DNA from: Vulcaniibacterium tengchongense
GTDB taxonomy: Bacteria > Pseudomonadota > Gammaproteobacteria > Xanthomonadales > Xanthomonadaceae
Direction of reading: 5' to 3'
NCBI RefSeq assembly: GCF_003814555.1
Contig: NZ_RKQN01000002.1
Location: 845,849 to 909,848 of the forward strand
DNA: 64,000 nt
Part shown: one piece after another, positions 53,010 to 63,665 of the stretch
Layout: every line of letters starts with the position of its first letter
Position numbering within the stretch: position 1 is the first letter of the stretch
The notes under the pieces: generated by a model
What the model was told of the DNA's origin: nothing
Databases searched by the model: none
What the model saw: the letters and a program-made list of their open reading frames with translations, nothing else
Position numbers and translations under genes: made by a program

Positions 53010-53792
53010 TTACTGCGGCGCCGGGCAGGCCGGATCGAGCCCGGCGAAGCGGGCGCAGACCGCCTGGCGGCATTCCAGCCCCTTGGGCGTGTTGGCGCGC
53101 GGGCAACGGCGGAGCAACGCCTGCACGTCCTGCGCCGGCGCGTCGGCGGCGCGCCCGTCGCGGGCGCGGAGCTGCTGCACCAGGTCGTCCATCGCGCTGG
53201 GTTCGCTGCCGCCGCGCGCGTACGCCGGCTGCTCGATGTTCTTCAGCAAGGTGGCGAGCAGGTCCGGATCCGCGCCGGCGTTCGCCGGCGTCGCCGCGCG
53301 TCGCGGCGTCGAGGAGGAAGCCTCGCGCGTACGCGCTTGCGCGCGCGCCGCCGGCGCGGACGATGGCGGCTTGGGTGCGGTCGCGGCGGCCAGCGCCTCG
53401 GCGAAGGCGCGGTCCTCGTCGGCGGCCATCGCGCTGGATTCGCTCGTGGAGAACGGCGTCTCGTCGGGCGCGGCGTCGACGATGATCGAGGTCGCCGGCG
53501 CCCCGTGATCGGGCGCGGCCGGCGTGGCGACCGGAGAGGCCGGCGCCGGCGCGACCGGAATGGGGTCGCCTTCGCCCAGCAGCACGAAGCCGGCCACGAT
53601 CAGGCCCAGCGCGGCAAGCGCCGCCGCGCCGGCCAGCAGCGGGAACTTGCGAGTGCGCGGAGCGGCCGGCGGCGGCGCCTCTTTGCGGCCTTCCATGCCT
53701 GCTAGAATCCGTGCCGGGGCGGGCCCCGATACGGGTGCAGGGGTGTTGGAAAGCAGGCTGGGGCGGTTGGGTTTGGCCTCTTGCCGATCCAC
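53010..53792 (-). CDS. Single-span membrane protein with a cysteine-rich tail
   Basis: The 260-residue protein has one membrane helix near residues 50-72 (PLLAGAAALAALGLIVAGFVLL) after a cytoplasmic start. A Pro/Ala-rich linker and a helical stretch follow, and the tail RRCPRANTPKGLECRQAVCARF...CP holds four Cys likely to form disulfides in the periplasm. The GTG start at 53792 is supported by AAAGGAG 6 bases upstream and by a promoter about 50 bases upstream; a later ATG at 53696 is possible. I do not recognise the family. It is divergent from the M15 peptidase gene at the edge of the T6SS cluster. Confidence 0.72.
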   Translation of the reverse strand: MDRQEAKPNRPSLLSNTPAPVSGPAPARILAGMEGRKEAPPPAAPRTRKFPLLAGAAALAALGLIVAGFVLLGEGDPIPVAPAPASPVATPAAPDHGAPATSIIVDAAPDETPFSTSESSAMAADEDRAFAEALAAATAPKPPSSAPAARAQARTREASSSTPRRAATPANAGADPDLLATLLKNIEQPAYARGGSEPSAMDDLVQQLRARDGRAADAPAQDVQALLRRCPRANTPKGLECRQAVCARFAGLDPACPAPQ

Positions 53793-53839
53793 GTGGACTC
53801 CTTTCCAGCTCCGGAAAAGGCCGGATTCAGGCTCGTTGC

Positions 53840-53867
53840 ATTCTAGCCGACGAGGTCGGACCGTCAA
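53840..53867 (-). promoter_or_regulatory. Sigma-70 promoter of the single-span protein gene
   Basis: On the minus strand TTGACG (53862-53867) and TAGAAT (53840-53845) are spaced by 16 bases, close to consensus. The predicted start is near 53833, giving a leader of about 40 bases before the GTG at 53792. Confidence 0.65.
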
Positions 53868-53915
53868 CGCGACGCGTTGCGCGGCCGACGTCGTCGCTCC
53901 ACGGACAGGTCCCGC

Positions 53916-54800
53916 GTGCTCGCGATCGGCGTAGCGATCTTCTTCCTCCTGGCCGGGCTCGCCGCCTGGCTGGCGCTGTTTCCGGAGGCGCGCGACGCCT
54001 GCGCGGCGTTGCTGGGGCGTTTCTCGCGCCGCCTGGCCGCGGGCGCGGCGCGGCTCGGCGAGCGCGTTTCCTCGCGCGGCGCCGATTCCGGGCAGCGGCT
54101 TCGCGCCGGCACGAACTCGCTGTTGCGGCGGCTGCAGCGCAACCGCTGGCCGCTGCTCGCCGCGGTGGCGGTGCTGGCGGTGCCGCCGCTGCTCATCCTG
54201 CAGTTGCGGCAGCGGCCCCAACTCGAGTTGTTCGACGACGCGGTCGTCGACCCGGCGCAGTCGCAGGTGCTGGCGCTGCTGCGCGGCGAGCGGCTGGTGC
54301 CGCCGCCCGACCTGCCGCCGGAGATCTTTATCGCCGCCGAGGCCACGCTGCTGAAGATGGGGCCGGCGGCGATCGTGCCGGAGAAGATCGTCACCGCCGA
54401 CCGCCGCTGGGAGCGGATCCAGCCCGATTTCCAGCAGCGCGTGCTGGCGGTGTACCAGGTCATGCGCGAGCAGTACGGCATCGAGATGGCGCTGGTCGAG
54501 GGGTATCGAAGCCCCGAACGCCAGGCGGAACTCGCCCGCGCCGGCAAGGCCACGCGCGCGGGCGCGGGGCTGAGCTGCCACCAGTACGGCTTGGCCGTCG
54601 ACAGCGCGCCGCTGCGCGACGGCAAGCTGCAATGGGACATGTCCGATCCCTGGACCCGCAACGCCTACTTCCTCTACGGACGCCTCGCCCAGGAGGCCGG
54701 CCTGGAATGGGGCGGCAGCTGGCGCAGCCTCAAGGACTACGTGCACCTGGAGGCCAAATCCGCCTGCCGCGCCGCGATCCGCGCGGCGCGGGCGGGGTGA
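53916..54800 (+). CDS. Membrane-anchored M15 peptidoglycan peptidase (TagX-like)
   Basis: The 294-residue protein has two hydrophobic segments (residues about 2-24 and 72-92) and a VanY/M15-type peptidase domain. The zinc ligands are visible: SCHQYGLAVD gives His222 and Asp229, and YVHLE gives His277. The loop between the helices is strongly Arg-rich, so by the positive-inside rule it is cytoplasmic and the catalytic domain is periplasmic. It would cut peptide stems in peptidoglycan. TagX of Acinetobacter T6SS has a similar domain, and tssM lies 2 kb downstream. GTG 53916 was chosen since no ATG precedes helix 1; TTG 53877 is an alternative. Confidence 0.8.
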   Translation: MLAIGVAIFFLLAGLAAWLALFPEARDACAALLGRFSRRLAAGAARLGERVSSRGADSGQRLRAGTNSLLRRLQRNRWPLLAAVAVLAVPPLLILQLRQRPQLELFDDAVVDPAQSQVLALLRGERLVPPPDLPPEIFIAAEATLLKMGPAAIVPEKIVTADRRWERIQPDFQQRVLAVYQVMREQYGIEMALVEGYRSPERQAELARAGKATRAGAGLSCHQYGLAVDSAPLRDGKLQWDMSDPWTRNAYFLYGRLAQEAGLEWGGSWRSLKDYVHLEAKSACRAAIRAARAG

Positions 54801-55219
54801 TAAAGCCCGGAGAGTCTTGGTATCTTCCTCGCCTGCACAAGGAGGCTCCGCTCGCCCCGCACGAGTGACAAGGAGTGCGTCGATGTCCCAATCCCCATCG
54901 TCCGCAGCGACACGACCGGCCCTGCCGCCGTCGCGGCCGGCCGCGCGCCCGAGGGCGGCGGCGAGTCGCCCGCGCGGGCCGACGACGGGGCGGCTCGCCT
55001 TCGCTGCGCGGGCCTTCGGCGCGGCTCAGGCGAGGGCCGCGGACCGGCGCCGGTGCCGCGCGCGCGGGCCGGTACCCGATGTCGCCGCCGGACGCGGCGG
55101 GCGGGCCGACCCGGTCGCGAAGCGGGCGCCCGGCGGGCCGGCGGCCCGGGCGCGCGCGCCGCACGCTCCCGCAGGCCGCGGCGGCCGCCGGAATGCCCGC
55201 ACGAACCGCCTGGGACACC
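54801..55219 (+). other. 419-base gap with a doubtful small reading frame
   Basis: The gap contains one frame (54883-55233, 116 codons) that starts with a well-placed AAGGAG 8 bases before its ATG and overlaps the next gene. Its product after the first 12 residues is Arg/Ala/Pro-rich with no domain, and codon choice looks random, so I doubt it is a real protein. It may mark the true start of the downstream gene followed by a frameshift, or be chance. Nothing else is recognisable here. Confidence 0.35.
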
Positions 55220-56812
<1,593 letters not shown>

Positions 56813-56819
56813 CGTTTCG

Positions 56820-59800
56820 ATGAGCAGGCTCAGATATTGGTTGACGGACTACCGCGTGGTCACCGCGATCGGCGTGATCGCGGCGGCCGCCCTGGTGTAC
56901 TTCGGCGCCGACAGGCTCACCAGCATCGGCGCCTGGATCGTGGCCGTCGCGCTGCTGGGCCTGGTGGTCTGGGCGGGCGTCTGGCTGGTGCGGCGGCTCC
57001 TGGCCACGCGCGCGGCCCGGCGCCTGGACGCGATGGTCGCGCAGCAGGCGGAGCAGGCGGTGGCCGCCGCCAAGCCGGCGGCGCGCGCCGACGTCGAGGT
57101 CCTGCGCGACCGCATGCAGGAAGCGGTCAAGGCGATCAAGAGCTCCAAGCTCGGCCTGATGAAGGGCAACGCGGCGCTCTACGAACTGCCTTGGTACGTG
57201 ATCATCGGCAATCCCGCCGCGGGCAAGAGCACGGCGATCCTCAACTCCGGGCTGCGCTTCCCGTTCGAGGACAACCGCAGCAACGTCATCCACGGCCTCG
57301 GCGGCACCCGCAACTGCGACTGGTACTTCACCACCGAAGGCATCGTCCTGGACACCGCCGGCCGCTACACGGTCAGCACCGAAGACCGGCTGGAGTGGCT
57401 GACCTTCCTCGATCTGCTCAAGAAGCACCGCCCGCGCGCGCCGATCAACGGCATCATCATCGCCGCCAGCATCGCCGAGCTGTCGGGCAGCAAGCCGGAG
57501 TTCGCGATCGAGCTGGCCAAGAACCTGCGCCAGCGCGTGCAGGAACTGACCGAGCGGCTGGAGGTGTTCGCCCCGGTCTACGTGATGTTCACCAAGGCCG
57601 ACCTGATCGCCGGCTTCGCCGAGTTCTTCCGCGGCCTCGACCCGTCCGAGCGCGAGAACGCGTGGGGCGCGACCCTGCCGTACGACCCGAAGGGCGAGAC
57701 CGACGCGCTGGCCGCGTTCGACAAGCACTTCGACGAGCTCGGCGAAGGGCTGAAGGAGATGAGCCTGGCGCAGATGGCGATGCAGCGCGGCCGCGAACCC
57801 TCGCCGGGCCTGCTGACGCTGCCGCTGGAATTCGCCGCGATCAAGCCGGCGCTGCGCACGTTCATCGCCACGCTGTTCGAGGAGAACCCGTACCAGTTCA
57901 AGCCGGTGTTCCGCGGCTTCTACTTCACCAGCGCGCTGCAGGAAGGCATCTCGGTGCAGCATGCGTCCGAACGCGTCGCGCGCCAGTTCGCGCTGCAGCC
58001 CCGCGGCGCGGCGGCGGAGCGCGCGCCGGTGTCGGAGAGCAGCCATTTCCTGCTCGGCCTGTTCCGCAAGGTGATCTTCGCCGACAAGCAACTGGTCCGG
58101 CAGTACTCGAGCCCGACCCGCAATCGCCTGCGCTACGCGGTGTTCTTCGCCTCGGTGGCGGCGCTGGCGATCGCCCTGGCCGGCTGGACCTGGTCCTACA
58201 CCAGCAACCGGCAGCTGGTCGCCAACGTTTCGGCCGACCTGGACAAGGCCATCCAGCTGCAGAAGAACCAGGTCGACCTGCAATCGCGGATCAAGGCGCT
58301 GCTGGTCCTGCAGGATCGCCTGGAGCAGCTCGACCGCTACCGGGAGGAGCATCCGGTCGGCATGGGGCTAGGCCTGTACCAGGGCGAGCGGATCGAGCGC
58401 AAGCTGCGCGAGGAGTACTTCCACGGCATGCGCCAGCTGATGCTGGCACCGGTCACCGCCAAGCTCGAGGACTACCTGAGCCAGGTGGTCGCGCGGCGGA
58501 GCGAGCTGAAGCAGCCGCCGATCGCCGGCGCCGAGGCCGGCGCGAACCCCGCCGCCGACGCGCCGCCGGCGCAATCCGCGGCCACCCTGTACCAGGAGGC
58601 GTCGCCGACCGACGCCAACGACGCCTACGCCGCGCTGAAGACCTATCTGATGCTGGCCGACCGCGGCAAGGCCGAAGCCAGCCACCTGACCGACCAGCTG
58701 ACCCGCTTCTGGCGCGGCTGGCTGGAGGACAACCGCGGCAACATGCCGCGCGAGGAGATGGCGCGCGCCGCCGAACGGCTGATGACCTACTACGTCGGCC
58801 AGACGGCGCAGCCGGAATGGCCGCAGATCGATCCCAAGTTCAGCCTGGTCGACGACAGCCGCCAGGCGCTCAAGCAGGTGATGAAGGGCACGCCGGCGCG
58901 CGACCGCGTCTACGCGCAGATCAAGCAGCGCGCGGCGACCCGCTACGCGCCGATCACCGTGGCCAGCCTCTTGGGCGAGGACAAGGGCAGCACGCTGGTG
59001 CAGGGCAGCTACGCCATCAGCGGCGCGTTCTCGCAGGCGGCGTGGAAGGGCTACGTGGAGGATGCGATCAAGGAGGCCGCCAACACCCAGCTGAGCACCA
59101 CCGACTGGGTGCTCGAGCAGACGGTGCAGAGCGACCTCACCCTGGTCGGCAGCCCCGAGCACATCGGCCAGGAACTGCGCGCGATGTACAAGGCCGAGTA
59201 CGCGCGCGAGTGGCGCAAGTTCCTGCAGGGCGTGACCGTCGCCGAGTTCGGCACCTTCGACCAGGCGGTGGAGCGGATGAACGTGCTCGGCGACCCGGCC
59301 GGCTCGCCGCTGCGCAAGCTGCTCGAGGCGGTCAACCGCGAGACGGTCTGGGACAACCCGGCCGCGGCGAACAGGCTGCTCGGGCAGGCCAAGAGCGGCC
59401 TGGTCGAATGGTTCAAGCGCGTGGTGATGCGGCGCAATCCGACCTCGATCCCGATGCAGATCAACCCGGCCACGGGCAAGGAAGAGCCGGTGCCGATGGG
59501 CCCGATCGGCAAGGAGTTCGAGGGCCTGGCCCGGCTGCTGGCGCCGCGCGACGGCGCCCCGCCGCTGCTGGACGGTTATTTCGAGGCGCTGGGCAAGCTG
59601 CGCACCCGGCTCAACGCGATCAAGACCCAGGGCGACCCGGGTCCGGGCGCGCGCAAGCTGATGCAGGAGACGCTGGACGGCAGCGGCTCCGAGCTCGCCG
59701 AGGCGCAGCGGCTGATCGACGAGCAGATGCTCAACGGCCTCAACGACGCGCAGCGCCAGGCGCTGCGTCCGCTGCTGGTGCGGCCGCTGATCCAGAGCTA

Positions 59801-60602
59801 TGCCGCGCTGGTGCGCCCGGCCGAGGGCGAGATCAACCGCACCTGGCAGGCCCAGGTGTACGAACCTTTCCAGAGCACGCTGGCGCAGAAGTATCCGTTC
59901 AACACCGGGGCTTCCGTGGAGGCGGCGCAGAGCGACATCGACCAGATCTTCGGGCCGAGCGGGGCGATCGCGAAGTTCGGCAACGAGGCGCTGGGCAGCC
60001 TGGTGATCCGCCGCGGCAACACCATCACGCCGCAGCGCTGGGCCGAGCTGGGCGTGAGCCTGCGTCCGGAGCTGATGAACAACTACGCCGCCTGGGTCGG
60101 CGGCGGCAGCGGCGCCGCCGGCGGCAGCGGCATGATCTTCGAGATCCTGCCCGCCGCGGCGACCGGGCGCGAGTACACGATCACCATCGACGGCCAGCAG
60201 CTGCGCTATCGCAACACGCCGCCGCAATGGACGACGTTCCAGTACCCGGGCCCGCAGGGCGCGCCCGGCGTGCGCGTCGAGGCGGTCACCGCCGACGGCC
60301 GTACCGTCGAGGTGTTCAGCGCGCCGGGCCGCAACGGCATGTCGCGGCTGTACAGCGCCGCCGAGCGGCGCTCGGTGGGCGAAGGGCACTTCCAGCTGAC
60401 CTTGCGCAAGGACGATGTGGAAGTCGGCTTCGAGCTGCGCATCGTCAGCGCGCCGCAATCCAACGCCAGCCAGGGCAATGGGCTGCGCGGCCTGAAGCTG
60501 CCCGAGGTCGTGGCCGGCCCCGCGCCGACGCCGCCGGCGGCGCAGGTGGGGGCCGCGGTCGCGGATGCCGGCGCCTCCGCGACCGCGGGAGGAGACCTCT
60601 GA
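56820..60602 (+). CDS. tssM: T6SS membrane-complex subunit TssM (IcmF family)
   Basis: The 1260-residue protein has two N-terminal helices (residues about 12-58), a cytoplasmic NTPase-like domain with an intact Walker A GNPAAGKST at residues 130-138, and a third helix near 437-460 (YAVFFASVAALAIALAGWTW). A long periplasmic region follows, with the IcmF-related and DUF1215-type C-terminal domain. TssM spans the inner membrane and forms the TssJLM channel that docks the tail. The start lies 7 bases after the 530-residue gene and the stop overlaps tagF. TssJ and TssL are not in this window. Confidence 0.95.
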   Translation: MSRLRYWLTDYRVVTAIGVIAAAALVYFGADRLTSIGAWIVAVALLGLVVWAGVWLVRRLLATRAARRLDAMVAQQAEQAVAAAKPAARADVEVLRDRMQEAVKAIKSSKLGLMKGNAALYELPWYVIIGNPAAGKSTAILNSGLRFPFEDNRSNVIHGLGGTRNCDWYFTTEGIVLDTAGRYTVSTEDRLEWLTFLDLLKKHRPRAPINGIIIAASIAELSGSKPEFAIELAKNLRQRVQELTERLEVFAPVYVMFTKADLIAGFAEFFRGLDPSERENAWGATLPYDPKGETDALAAFDKHFDELGEGLKEMSLAQMAMQRGREPSPGLLTLPLEFAAIKPALRTFIATLFEENPYQFKPVFRGFYFTSALQEGISVQHASERVARQFALQPRGAAAERAPVSESSHFLLGLFRKVIFADKQLVRQYSSPTRNRLRYAVFFASVAALAIALAGWTWSYTSNRQLVANVSADLDKAIQLQKNQVDLQSRIKALLVLQDRLEQLDRYREEHPVGMGLGLYQGERIERKLREEYFHGMRQLMLAPVTAKLEDYLSQVVARRSELKQPPIAGAEAGANPAADAPPAQSAATLYQEASPTDANDAYAALKTYLMLADRGKAEASHLTDQLTRFWRGWLEDNRGNMPREEMARAAERLMTYYVGQTAQPEWPQIDPKFSLVDDSRQALKQVMKGTPARDRVYAQIKQRAATRYAPITVASLLGEDKGSTLVQGSYAISGAFSQAAWKGYVEDAIKEAANTQLSTTDWVLEQTVQSDLTLVGSPEHIGQELRAMYKAEYAREWRKFLQGVTVAEFGTFDQAVERMNVLGDPAGSPLRKLLEAVNRETVWDNPAAANRLLGQAKSGLVEWFKRVVMRRNPTSIPMQINPATGKEEPVPMGPIGKEFEGLARLLAPRDGAPPLLDGYFEALGKLRTRLNAIKTQGDPGPGARKLMQETLDGSGSELAEAQRLIDEQMLNGLNDAQRQALRPLLVRPLIQSYAALVRPAEGEINRTWQAQVYEPFQSTLAQKYPFNTGASVEAAQSDIDQIFGPSGAIAKFGNEALGSLVIRRGNTITPQRWAELGVSLRPELMNNYAAWVGGGSGAAGGSGMIFEILPAAATGREYTITIDGQQLRYRNTPPQWTTFQYPGPQGAPGVRVEAVTADGRTVEVFSAPGRNGMSRLYSAAERRSVGEGHFQLTLRKDDVEVGFELRIVSAPQSNASQGNGLRGLKLPEVVAGPAPTPPAAQVGAAVADAGASATAGGDL

Positions 60603-61594
60603 TGCTCGCCAACGGAGCCCTGCCGGTCAGCTACTTCGGCAAGCTGCCGTCGCGGGGCGATTTCGTCCGCACCGCCGACAACCACCAGCTGATGCTGCTG
60701 CTGGACCGGTGGGCCGGCAGCGGCGTGGAGCTGCTCGCGCGCGACCCCGGCTGGAAGCAGCTGTACGACAACGCGCCGCCGCTGCATTTCGCCTTCCTCG
60801 GCTCGCGCAGCCGGCTGGCGATCGGCGGCCACCTCCTGCCCAGCCGCGACGCCACCGAGCGCCGGTTCCCGTTCCTCGCTGCGACCCGCCTGGAGGTGTC
60901 GCAGCCGTTGGCGTTCATCGCGCGCAGCCCGCTCGCGCTGGCGCGGCTCTGGACCAGCCTGGCGCGGCTGAGCCGGCAGGCGGTGCAGGCCGAGGACGCC
61001 GGCGAACCGCTGCGCGAGCTGGCCGACAACCGCATCGCGGTCAATGCCGACCCGGCGGTGTACGAAGCGCCGTTCGCCGACTTCCTCGACATGCAGGACG
61101 TCGCCTCGCTGCAGGCACTGCTGCGCGAGTCGGGGCACGCGCAACTGCAGCTGCGCTGGACGCTGCCGGCGCTCGGGTTGCTGCTGCAGCCGCTGCTCGC
61201 CGGCGCGGCCGGCCAGATCGACAAAGGCCTGGCCCTGCCGCTGCCGCGCGATCCGCTGTACCGGCCGCTGGTGGCGGCGTTCTGGCTCGACCTCCTGGCC
61301 GGGTTCACCGCGCGCGCCGATTTCGAGATCGCCATCCTGATCAAGGAAGGCGCATCGCACGCGCCGCCGGAGCTGATCGTCGGCTTCAACGGCGCCGACG
61401 GGCGCACCTTGCAGGCGGCGCTCGATCCGCAGGTCGCCGCCGAGCACATCATCCGCGTGGACGAGGCCGACTGGGTCGAGGAGCAGGTCGCCGGCGACTA
61501 CGCGCTCAACAAGCTGGTCAGCTACCTCGAGCGCGACGAACTGTCGCTGCGCACGGCTCGTGCCGCGTTCGGCGAAACCTTCCTGGGAACGTGA
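60602..61594 (+). CDS. tagF: T6SS-associated protein TagF
   Basis: The 330-residue protein opens with the TagF signature VSYFGKLPSRGDFVR and follows with the RRFPFLAATRLEV segment of the N-terminal domain. TagF holds back T6SS firing, in Pseudomonas by acting on Fha, and in some species is fused to PppA; here it is separate. The ATG shares one base with the tssM stop, so translation is coupled. An OmpA-family gene begins 2 bases after its stop. Confidence 0.92.
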   Translation: MLANGALPVSYFGKLPSRGDFVRTADNHQLMLLLDRWAGSGVELLARDPGWKQLYDNAPPLHFAFLGSRSRLAIGGHLLPSRDATERRFPFLAATRLEVSQPLAFIARSPLALARLWTSLARLSRQAVQAEDAGEPLRELADNRIAVNADPAVYEAPFADFLDMQDVASLQALLRESGHAQLQLRWTLPALGLLLQPLLAGAAGQIDKGLALPLPRDPLYRPLVAAFWLDLLAGFTARADFEIAILIKEGASHAPPELIVGFNGADGRTLQAALDPQVAAEHIIRVDEADWVEEQVAGDYALNKLVSYLERDELSLRTARAAFGETFLGT

Positions 61595-61596
61595 AC

Positions 61597-62400
61597 ATGC
61601 TTCGCTCCGCATTCCGCAACACATCGCGCCTGCGCCTGCTGCCTGCGGTCCTGCTGGCGCTCGCGGCCGCGTCGGCGCAGGCCCAGACCGCCGCGCCGCC
61701 GGCGCCGAAACCGGTGATCGCCTCGGGCACGGTGCCCGACGAGGCGACCAAGGCCGCGGTGGTCGCGCGCCTGCGCGAGCTGTACGGCGCCGAGCGCGTG
61801 GTCGACCGGATCGAGGTCGACGCGAACGTGGTCGCGCCGCCGAACTGGCGCCGGCACGTCACCACCATGCTGACGCCGTCGCTGCAGCAGGTGTCCGGCG
61901 GCCGCGTCGACATCAGCGGCAATTCCGTGCGCATCGCCGGCGAAGTGGCCAACGAGGCGCAGCGCCAGCAGGTGGTCAGCGACATGGTCACCGCGCTGAA
62001 CAATCCCACCTACGGCTTCACCAATGCGCTGCGCAGCGGCGGCGCGAAGCAGAAGGTGCTCGACGCCGCGCTCGCCAACCGCATCATCGAGTTCGAGAGC
62101 GGCAGCGCCACGCTGACGCCGCGCGGCCAGGCGATCCTCGACGAGATGGCGGCGGCGATGCGCCAGATCGGCAATGCGCGGGTCTTGATCGTCGGCCACA
62201 CCGATGCGGTCGGCCGACGCGAGGCGAACATCGAACTGAGCATGGCGCGGGCGATGGCGGTCCGGGCCTATCTCGAGCGGCAAGGCATTTCGCCCGGCAA
62301 CCTGAGCGTGCAAGGCCTGGGGCCGGATCAGCCGGTGGCGGACAACGCCACGCCGGAGGGGCGGGCGCGCAACCGGCGCATCGAATTCCGGGTGCTGTAG
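61597..62400 (+). CDS. OmpA-family peptidoglycan-binding protein (T6SS-associated, TagL-like)
   Basis: The 267-residue precursor has a signal peptide (LLPAVLLALAAASAQA), a central BON-like region with VDISGNSVRIAGEV, and a C-terminal OmpA domain with VLIVGHTDAVGRREANIELSMARAMAVRAYL and the closing NRRIEFRVL. The OmpA domain binds peptidoglycan. In T6SS the anchoring domain is either fused to TssL or separate (TagL); here a separate exported protein directly after tagF probably serves that role. It is the last gene of this operon; tssA ends 51 bases away on the other strand. Confidence 0.85.
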   Translation: MLRSAFRNTSRLRLLPAVLLALAAASAQAQTAAPPAPKPVIASGTVPDEATKAAVVARLRELYGAERVVDRIEVDANVVAPPNWRRHVTTMLTPSLQQVSGGRVDISGNSVRIAGEVANEAQRQQVVSDMVTALNNPTYGFTNALRSGGAKQKVLDAALANRIIEFESGSATLTPRGQAILDEMAAAMRQIGNARVLIVGHTDAVGRREANIELSMARAMAVRAYLERQGISPGNLSVQGLGPDQPVADNATPEGRARNRRIEFRVL

Positions 62401-62451
62401 CGGCGATCGCCGGCGCGCCCGAAGGCGCGCATCGGCCGCGCCGGCGGGGCG

Positions 62452-63471
62452 TCAGTATTCGCTCGGCGCGTTGTCGCCGGTGTCGAGCAGTTCCTCGATC
62501 TGGCTCAGCGTGGTGTCGTCCTTGATCACCCGCCGCAGCCAGATGTGCAACGGCATCTCGCCCCAGCGCGCCGCTTTCTCGGCGAGATAGGCGACCGGGC
62601 TGTGCGGTTCGGTGCGGCGGAAGAACTCCGCCACCCGGCGCAGCTGCGCGATCGCCTCCCTGCGGGTCTCGATCGCCCCGAAGCCGCCGCCGGCGGGCGC
62701 GGCGGCCGCGGCAACGGCGGGCGGGTCGGCGGGCGTGGGTTCGGCGTAGCCGTCGACCAGCACGCCGGCCTCGCGGGCGAAGCGGCGCGCGGTGTCGGCG
62801 ACGCGTTCGAGCTGGTCGCGCACGCCGGCGAAGCTGGGGCCTTCGTGGCCGAGCCGCGCATCCACCGATTGCTCCAGCGCCTGCAGCGCCTCGCGGCACT
62901 CGGGAAGCGCTTCGATCAGGCGCAGGTAGAACTCGTGAGACGTCGCCCGGCGGGCGGCGTCCAGCGTGGCGACCGCATCGGCGTCGCGGCGCGCGTGGAT
63001 CGCCTCGATCTCGGCCAGGCCGTAGCGCCCTTGCGGCGCCTGCACCAGCGGCAACTGGCGCAGCCATTGCGCGGACTGGTCGAGCAGCCAGCGCAGGCTG
63101 CCCACGCGCTGCTCGTAGTCGCCGTCCTCGGGCTGGGGATGGATGTCCTCCCAGTAGCGGTCGCACAGTGCGGCGACCAAGCGATAGCCCTGGGCCAGGC
63201 CGGCGAAGCCCTGGAGTTGCGTCTGCGCCTCGGCCCACCAGGCCGCCAGGCGCAGGTCCTTGCTGCGCTGCTGCAGCAGCTTGCCGGATTGGCCGGCCAC
63301 GGCGGGCCAATCGGAGGACTTGAGCTCGGTGATCCACTCCCCCTGTTCGAGGGTGGGGTCGTCGGCGCGGCGCGCTTCCTGGATCGCGTCGAACTCGACC
63401 GAGAACGACAGGTCCTCGCCGCAGGGGGCGGCATCCGAGACGGGCGCCAACAGGGCATCCAGGTCCAGCAT
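62452..63471 (-). CDS. tssA: T6SS tail-assembly protein TssA
   Basis: The 339-residue protein has the ImpA N-terminal domain in its first 130 residues (PCGEDLSFSVEFDAIQEA...SGKLLQQRSKDLRLAAWWAEA), an Ala/Pro linker near residues 250-265, and a C-terminal helical region ending EKAARWGEMPLHIWLRRVI. The short C-terminal form is that of TssA proteins that prime the baseplate and cap the growing tail. ATG 63471 starts the family domain; further upstream the frame is not conserved. It is convergent with the OmpA gene and divergent from vgrG. Confidence 0.92.
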   Translation of the reverse strand: MLDLDALLAPVSDAAPCGEDLSFSVEFDAIQEARRADDPTLEQGEWITELKSSDWPAVAGQSGKLLQQRSKDLRLAAWWAEAQTQLQGFAGLAQGYRLVAALCDRYWEDIHPQPEDGDYEQRVGSLRWLLDQSAQWLRQLPLVQAPQGRYGLAEIEAIHARRDADAVATLDAARRATSHEFYLRLIEALPECREALQALEQSVDARLGHEGPSFAGVRDQLERVADTARRFAREAGVLVDGYAEPTPADPPAVAAAAAPAGGGFGAIETRREAIAQLRRVAEFFRRTEPHSPVAYLAEKAARWGEMPLHIWLRRVIKDDTTLSQIEELLDTGDNAPSEY

Positions 63472-63665
63472 GGCAGTCCATTGAGGTCGGGTGAGGGGGA
63501 TTCTAACCAGAGCGGGGCTGACGCGGGCGGTCATTCCGCGCCCAATCGCGGCAACCGGCAAGGAAGTTCTGGTACCTTTTGCGGGCGCATGGGTCGGCCC
63601 CGACGAAGGCGCCGGGCGGCCGCGCCGCCGCGGCGCTCTTGCGTTCGCTTTCAAGGAGGACAGGC

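Noticed and set aside
63540..63600. Possible sigma-54 promoter before vgrG (TGGTACCTTTTGC)
   Set aside because: The GG and GC are eight bases apart rather than ten, and the conserved C of TGGCAC is missing.
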